Below are positions 58,116-64,000 of a DNA stretch of 64,000 nt, in pieces (position 1 is the first letter of the stretch; every line of letters begins with the position of its first letter). The stretch is from NCBI GenBank assembly GCA_012932295.1, contig JAAONU010000014.1, forward strand, positions 19,088,251 to 19,152,250, in the 5' to 3' direction. Source of the stretch: Cyclina sinensis (Eukaryota; Mollusca; Bivalvia; Venerida; Veneridae). The notes under the pieces were generated by a model. It had not been told where the DNA came from. It ran no database searches and saw only the letters and a program-made list of their open reading frames with translations. Both the position numbers and the translations under genes were made by a program.

Positions 58116-60300
58116 GTTCAGATGATAGTGGCTTCATCATTTAGGGTGAAATGGATAAATGTTAATCCTCAACATTTAAATGATTATGTTTGTCATGTTA
58201 ATGAAATCAGATAATAATAATGATAATAATAATAAAGGATAAAATGTTTGTGTTAAGAAAAATATCCTGACATAATACAACGATTATTGATAAGTTGATT
58301 GCGTCATGAAAATAATTATTTCGTGCTATTCAAAATATAAGCTGCTTTATGCATAACTGGCCACATGCATAGAACTACATAATAGAGTAAATATATACCA
58401 TTTCACTTTCATTTCACCAATTGTGAAACTTATGTTAAATTTGCCTATAAAATATTTCCTGAATGGTTATTACACCAAGCACAAGTGAGGACACACTTTG
58501 TTTATTAAAGCAAACTTGAAATAAATCTAAATATGTTTATATTTTAAAGACTTTTCATACAAGAAAAGCAGTTTTGTTTCCTCAAGTGGTATAGTACAAT
58601 TGAAAGTTACTTTTCAGGAGTATACCTGTTTATCATCTTTTAACTTAATTCTGTTTATTTTTATTTCATTCATTTATTTTTTGTAGACCAATACAAATTA
58701 ACACTTTTCTATTTCAAAGTTTTGAAAACTTATCTGTTAACATAATGTGGTTAGAATAACATTAATATTGCTGGTCAGTGCACAGCAGGTCATCAAATAT
58801 TTTTAACAACTTAATTGACCAGGCAAATTAATCACATTACACGCCTAGGCATTTTATAGATGCTTGTAAAATAGGGTTATAGAAGTTTCTGCTGTGTGTT
58901 ATCTTGCTCTGTATCAATTCATTAGGAGTAACAGAGGCCACAGGCAAGCAATAATATCATGCTGAACAGCTAAAGATAATACTGGAAAGTCTTGAAGGTA
59001 AACCTTGTGTTGATTTGCTACAGTTCTGTGGTTAGATATTCAAAGCCGTTTTTCAAACATCTTAACCAATCAGATTATATTTTCGAGTAATTTTGAGAGA
59101 GGCAGAATTTACAAATAATATTGCTTCGTCATGTTTCTACACCACAACAATTTTAATTTATGTCAGGATACATTCATTCCAGGTATTTTAAACTTTTATT
59201 TTTCTTCAAAGGAAAGAATATTCATTTGAAGATTTACCTTATGAAATGAAAAAACTCAAATAGGAGACAATTTTAAACTATGTAGTTATTGAAAACTTTA
59301 ATCAACTTTTGTTTAAAAGATAAGCAACAATTCGTGAAAAAATTATATAGAGAAAAAAGTCAACTACTGGCAGCATTTAGAGTGTACAGGTGAAAACACA
59401 GACACACTGTCATGTATGCTTAAAGTGCGTTTTGTAAAACTGTCAGTGTTACTATGCACGCATCTGAAAGAATTATTAAAACATTATATTTGTTTATACC
59501 GGATCCTACATTTTGAGGAGAATATGTAGCTTGACTGCATTATTATAGTTGACTTTAAAATCATATTCGTTTCAATGGTCTACATTTTATACGGGAGAGC
59601 AATATTTCTTGGATATTCTGGGAATTAAATATAGTGATAGGAAAGATGGGATAGGTACATGTATACTGTTTCGAAAAATAGAACTGCTGATAAGCATCTT
59701 TTTACTGGGATACGAAAGGTCGTACAAACAATTATCAAATGAAAACCTGAACAATATCAATGTAGATAGATGGGGTACCTTTTTGTCTATTTTCATTTCT
59801 AAATGAATATATATGCAGACAAGAATATTAGTGTAACATGTGTGGAACATGAATAAAAAACATGCACAACAGTTCTATGATAAGAGTTGCAGAAGGTAAC
59901 AAAAGTCAAATAAGTCACTTTATTTCATTTGACGCTGTGATATCCAACTAAATGTGTTTGAATTTTTTGCTAAGACGTTCCATTCGAAATGAAGTTCAGA
60001 AAAAGTTGATTATGAAATATTGTAAAGAAAACAAAAAAAAAAATATCCTTAAACTTACATTTTCATTTACACTAGAAAGTATATTTTACAGTGACTTAGG
60101 ACATATTAATTTTGCTTCTTCTTGCCAAACACAATGAGGCAAAATGACTGGATGCATGTATTGAACCAGCAAATGTGATTGATCAAAGATTTAAATCACT
60201 TTTACATTGAATTTTTTTTTATTCATCTAGTGTATATTGATACTGATAACACCTGGAAAAGTTAACTTCATTTCCTAAGGCTCACCTCATTACAATATAA
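58116..60300. other. Unique AT-rich sequence
   Basis: No splice-supported coding sequence. Overlapping 85- and 87-codon open frames on opposite strands (59,549-59,850) have no domain. Short ATA repeats at 58,212-58,235. Confidence 0.35.
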
Positions 60301-60309
60301 CACGATTAA

Positions 60310-60370
60310 TTGACTGACTGACTGACTGACTGACTGACTGATTGACTGACTGGCTGACTGACTAACTGAC
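60310..60370. repeat. (TGAC)n microsatellite
   Basis: About 15 near-perfect TGAC units at the inner edge of the right inverted-repeat arm. Confidence 0.95.
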
Positions 60371-61740
60371 TTGACAGTCAAGGTCAAATCATTGAATTTT
60401 GTTAAAACCTGGCCATAATTTTGTTATTCATTGTTGGATTTGAATTAGACTTGGACAAAAGAACACTTATGACAAAACCGACATACTGAATAACTCAGGT
60501 ATGAATATAAACTAAAAATGACCTTCACCGTCATAACTATTGTATTTATTCATGGATTTGAGTCATACTTGGATAAAACAACACTTATAACAAATCCGAC
60601 ATGTTGAAAAACTCAGGAGTGACCACGGCCAAAAAATGACCTTGACCATGAAGGTCAGATTTTTTTTTAATTTATCCTAAATTGTCATAACTTTGTCATT
60701 TATTTATTGATTTGATTCATACTTGGACAAAACAATACTTTTGACAAATCAGACATTTTGATTTAAGTTTGTCCTTGATCTAAAAAATGACATTGACTAG
60801 CAAAATCACATTATTGAATTTTGCTAAAATTGATCATAACTGTGTAATTTATGGTTGTACTTGATTCATACTTGAACAAAGCAACGTTTTTGACCTAACT
60901 GACATGTTGAATAATTCAGGTATGACATTGACCCTTAAATGACCTCGTCAGTCAAGGTTCCATTCTTGCTTTCTTGCTTAAATAACTGTTGTTTATTTAT
61001 TGATTTAATTCATACATGTACTTTGATAAACAACAAAACCCATGTTATAATTTATTTAAGTATGACCTTGACCTATCGATGACATTTAAGGTCAAGTTAT
61101 TGAATTTTGCTTAAAATAGCCAAACTGTTGTTATTAATAATTTGATTTGATTTATACTAGGACAAAACAACATTGATGACAAAACTGAGACATTGAAATC
61201 ATTCAAATATGTCCTTGACCTTCAAATGACCCCTACCATCAAGGTCAAATTATAGAATTTTGCATATATAATTTGATTTGATTTATACTAGGCCAAAACA
61301 ACATTTATGACAAAACTGAAACATTGAATCATTCAAATATGTCCTTGACCTTCAAATGACCCTTACCATCAAGGTCAAATTATAGAATTTTGCTTATATT
61401 CGCAATAACGTCATTTTAAGTTCTTTTTGATTTATACTTTGACAAAACAACACTCATTACAATTCCTAAATGTTAAGTTATTCAAGTATGACCTGAACCC
61501 AAAAATGACCTTCACATGCACGTTTTAATTATTGAAATTTGCTAAAATAGACAAGTTTTTGTTATTAATGGATAGATTGGATCAATACAGGGACGAAACA
61601 ACACTGAGAATAAAACAAACGTGTTGAACAATTCAAGTATAACCTTGACCTTTAAATTCCCTTGAAATTGCTTATATTCACTATATTTTTATGTTGATTG
61701 ATTTAGTGTTTTCATGCTAAAGCATAACTACATTTTAGAC
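60370..61740. repeat. ~150 bp tandem array, inverse orientation
   Basis: About nine units match the reverse complement of the left-arm array: TTCATACTTGGACAAAACAA, GGTCAAATTATAGAATTTTG and TGACCTTGACC-like words. Two neighbouring units at 61,190-61,390 are nearly identical to each other, showing local reduplication. Confidence 0.85.
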
Positions 61741-61784
61741 AATACCTCCAAAGAAGGTTAAACTGAACTGTAACTGTTTGATAT

Positions 61785-63315
61785 GTTTTGTGAGACTTGA
61801 TATTCACAATTTGAAATACTGAAAGACACAAGAATGTGACATTAAGTGCGGTCTGCAGTTAGAACTGCATAAATCATGTACATGAATATGTGGAACAGAC
61901 TTTTAAAGCCGATGATTTGTTTCCAGGTTAATAACTAATCTTCCGGAAAAAAGTCAGCCAGAAGCTTTTCAGCAAATGGATGGTTTGTAGAGTTGCGGAA
62001 ATACATAAAACATCACAAAAATGGGGTATACCGGAAACGTAGGAAGTCACAGTGTTACAGACATAACAAGGACTTTGACAGGTAAAAACAAGTTGAAACG
62101 ATCAAACTTGACCCCCAGTGATGGGCTTTGGTGACAGCACTCAGAAAAGATGTTGTTGACAATCACTGTTTTGTTTTCCAAGGTTTGTCTTAACGAAAAC
62201 AAAGCAACTTATAGTTGTTAATTGCTGTATAAATAGACGAAATAGTGAAAGTTATGATGATGATAATGATGATTCTGATAACACAATAGCTGATCAACAG
62301 TTTAACTACTAAAAAAATGATTGTTAAAAAGTTTTACATTACAGCCTTATCTTCAAATACTATAAACAAGACTTAGCAATCTATCAAATATAAAAGGAGT
62401 CACAGTGATAAGTGACAAGATATTGCATCATAATGCACTAGCCCATGTTTTCAAAGAAAATGGCTTTTACTATAACAAAAGATAAACATATATATCTTAT
62501 TTATTGAATGTCTGTATGACCTAATTATGCAAGTACTTATATTTTTTTGCATTAAAATAGGTCTCATATACATGTATGTGGAAGTTGAATAAGAAACCAG
62601 TCTGAAGCTGCGACAAGATTTCTGCAAATGACGATTCTTGGTATGTGGTGTGCATTTTGGACGGAATGAACGGGACAATAGTGTAATTTTAGCAATGTCA
62701 CTATGCAGTTAATGTTTATTTGTCCAGCTACTAAGACAATATTGTTGATTGGCTTTAATTTTGATAAGATATTAGCATATTGGACTTTCTCTGGGTTATT
62801 TAGTGTATTTGTTAAATGTTCCATTATTTTGCTGTTTTTATCCTGATACTTACCTTTTAAGTTGTGATGTTGTTGCTTTGATACTTCTAGTATAAAGTTC
62901 TTATTAAAATAGTAGTTACATTATTATCAACCCCAAGTTATTTCAAGACTATTTCCATTTATCTGTATAAAATCAGTTTGTTCTAGATTGCTCGTAATAT
63001 TAAATAAATCTATTATCCACCAAAATTCTACTTGAATTAAAGACATAAAAAAATCATGTCTTTTTTGTATACATTAATATATAGTAACACAATAATAGAT
63101 CTTGCTCTAAATACAAGAAATTATCATTTTTTGCATTTAAAAACAAAACAATGTTTCCTGAAATTTTACATCATACTTCTTTATACACAATAAAGATTAT
63201 CAGGGGATAATAACCTACTTTACACTAAAATGGGGAATATGAATAAGAGATGGAGGATATTATCATGTCTAATAGTAAAGACAATGGTGAGATGGGGGAA
63301 AGACAATGGTTATAA
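61785..63315 (-). repeat. Unique segment of inverted repeat, right copy
   Basis: Reverse complement of 38,792-40,346 with small indels and substitutions throughout. It keeps a minus-strand open frame (62,678-62,451) matching 39,437-39,661, and a second one (62,824-62,564) that is broken by a stop in the left copy. Confidence 0.88.
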
Positions 63316-64000
63316 GGGGGAATTTTCCCCTATCTACTTGTGAGTTGGAGGAATGATCCCCTATCTACTACTGAGATGGGGGAATGTTCCCCTATCAACT
63401 ACTGAGATGGGGGAACGTTCCCCTATCAACTAGTGAGATGGGGGAATGTTCCCCTATCTAATCGTGAGTTGGAGGAATGTTCCCCTATCTACTACTGAGA
63501 TGGGGGAATGTTCCCCTATCTACTAGTGAGATAGGTGAATGTTCCCCTATCTACTACTAAGATTGGGGAATGTTCCTCTATGCACTACTGAGATGGGGGA
63601 ATGTTCCCCTATCTACTTGTGAGTTGGAGGAATGTTCCCCTATCTACTACCGAGATGGGGGAACATTCCCCTATCTACGAGTGAGTTGGAGGAATGTTCC
63701 CCTATCTACTACTGACATGGCGGAATGTTCCCCTATCTACTACTGAGATGCGGGAACGTTCCCCTTTCTACTACTGAGATGGGGGAATGTTCACCTATCT
63801 ACTACTGAGATGGAGGAATGTTCATCTATCTACTACTGAGATGGGGGAATGTTCCCCTATCTACTACTGAGATGGGGGTATGTTCCCCTATCTACATGTG
63901 AGTTGGAGGAATGTTCCCCTATCTTCTACTGAGATGGGGGAATGTTCCCCTATCTACTACTGAGATGGGGGAATGTTCCCCTATCTACTACTGAGATGCG
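63316..64000. repeat. 31 bp minisatellite, right arm, at least 21 copies
   Basis: Same unit as 37,122-38,791 read on the opposite strand (GGGGGAATGTTCCCCTATCT, then ACTACTGAGA). Variant units with GTGAGTTGGAGGAATG recur as in the left array. It continues beyond the window. Confidence 0.96.

Larger units (their letters stand above)
60370..64000 (-). repeat. Right arm of large inverted repeat (runs off the window)
   Basis: Reverse-complement counterpart of 37,122-42,450: tandem array, unique segment (61,785-63,315), then minisatellite to the last base. It lacks the left arm's TA-tract insertion; GTTTGATATGTTTTGTGAGA meets the AAGGTTAAACTGAA side almost directly near 61,760. Confidence 0.9.

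Noticed and set aside
59549..59850. Overlapping 85- and 87-codon open frames on opposite strands
   Set aside because: Neither shows a domain, splice context or repeat relation; AT-rich DNA yields such frames by chance.
37122..64000. Polinton/Maverick-type giant transposon
   Set aside because: No polymerase B, integrase, protease or capsid-like coding sequence was found between the arms.

Overview
The window looks like nuclear genomic DNA of a mollusc, most probably a bivalve. It is AT-rich and has no prokaryotic gene organisation. It carries intron-separated exons of an 8-cysteine EGF-repeat protein, several decayed non-LTR retrotransposons, tRNA-derived SINEs, and many short interspersed families made of 130-180 bp internal units, such as those opening AGCTCACCTG and the TCAAGGTCA arrays. 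These are familiar to me from bivalve genomes, but no species can be named from the sequence alone. Nearly all long open reading frames are chance, repeat-derived or broken.

Layout. (1) 1-10,930: part of a minus-strand EGF-repeat gene. Two intact EGF exons lie at 10,930-10,790 and 6,579-6,442, and a 2.98 kb segment is present twice at about 99% identity (1-2,979 and 7,061-10,043). (2) 11,000-31,700: mobile-element debris. It includes a CR1/Jockey-type LINE fragment (13,568), an L1/Tx1-type LINE joined to it (13,936-17,500), tandem-unit elements (18,116-20,960), a CR1-type reverse transcriptase 3' half (20,985-22,245), a 178 bp tandem repeat (23,220), and a broken unidentified protein-coding relic on the minus strand (27,920-29,126). 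(3) 31,790-36,008: a second, partly decayed copy of the EGF module (exons at 34,644-34,500 and 33,918-33,785), plus a scrap of a third cut by another LINE (36,009-37,105). (4) 37,122-64,000: a very large imperfect inverted repeat. The left arm is about 37,122-42,650; the right arm runs from about 60,370 past the window end. Each arm carries a 31 bp minisatellite, a shared 1.5 kb unique segment and a ~150 bp tandem repeat rich in AGGTCA. The 18 kb between the arms holds the last two exons of an unidentified minus-strand gene (52,987-52,827 and 47,267-47,145), an array of paired 16 bp palindromes (45,410-46,540), SINEs and a short TIR element.

How it works together. Apart from the two genic loci, the sequence is a record of repeated duplication and transposition: duplication of EGF exon modules, of a 3 kb intron segment, of tandem units inside small elements, and of an arm more than 3.6 kb long in inverted orientation. 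No intact autonomous mobile element, no CRISPR array and no convincing functional tRNA or rRNA gene was seen. Coordinates of repeats are by eye and may be off by tens of bases.
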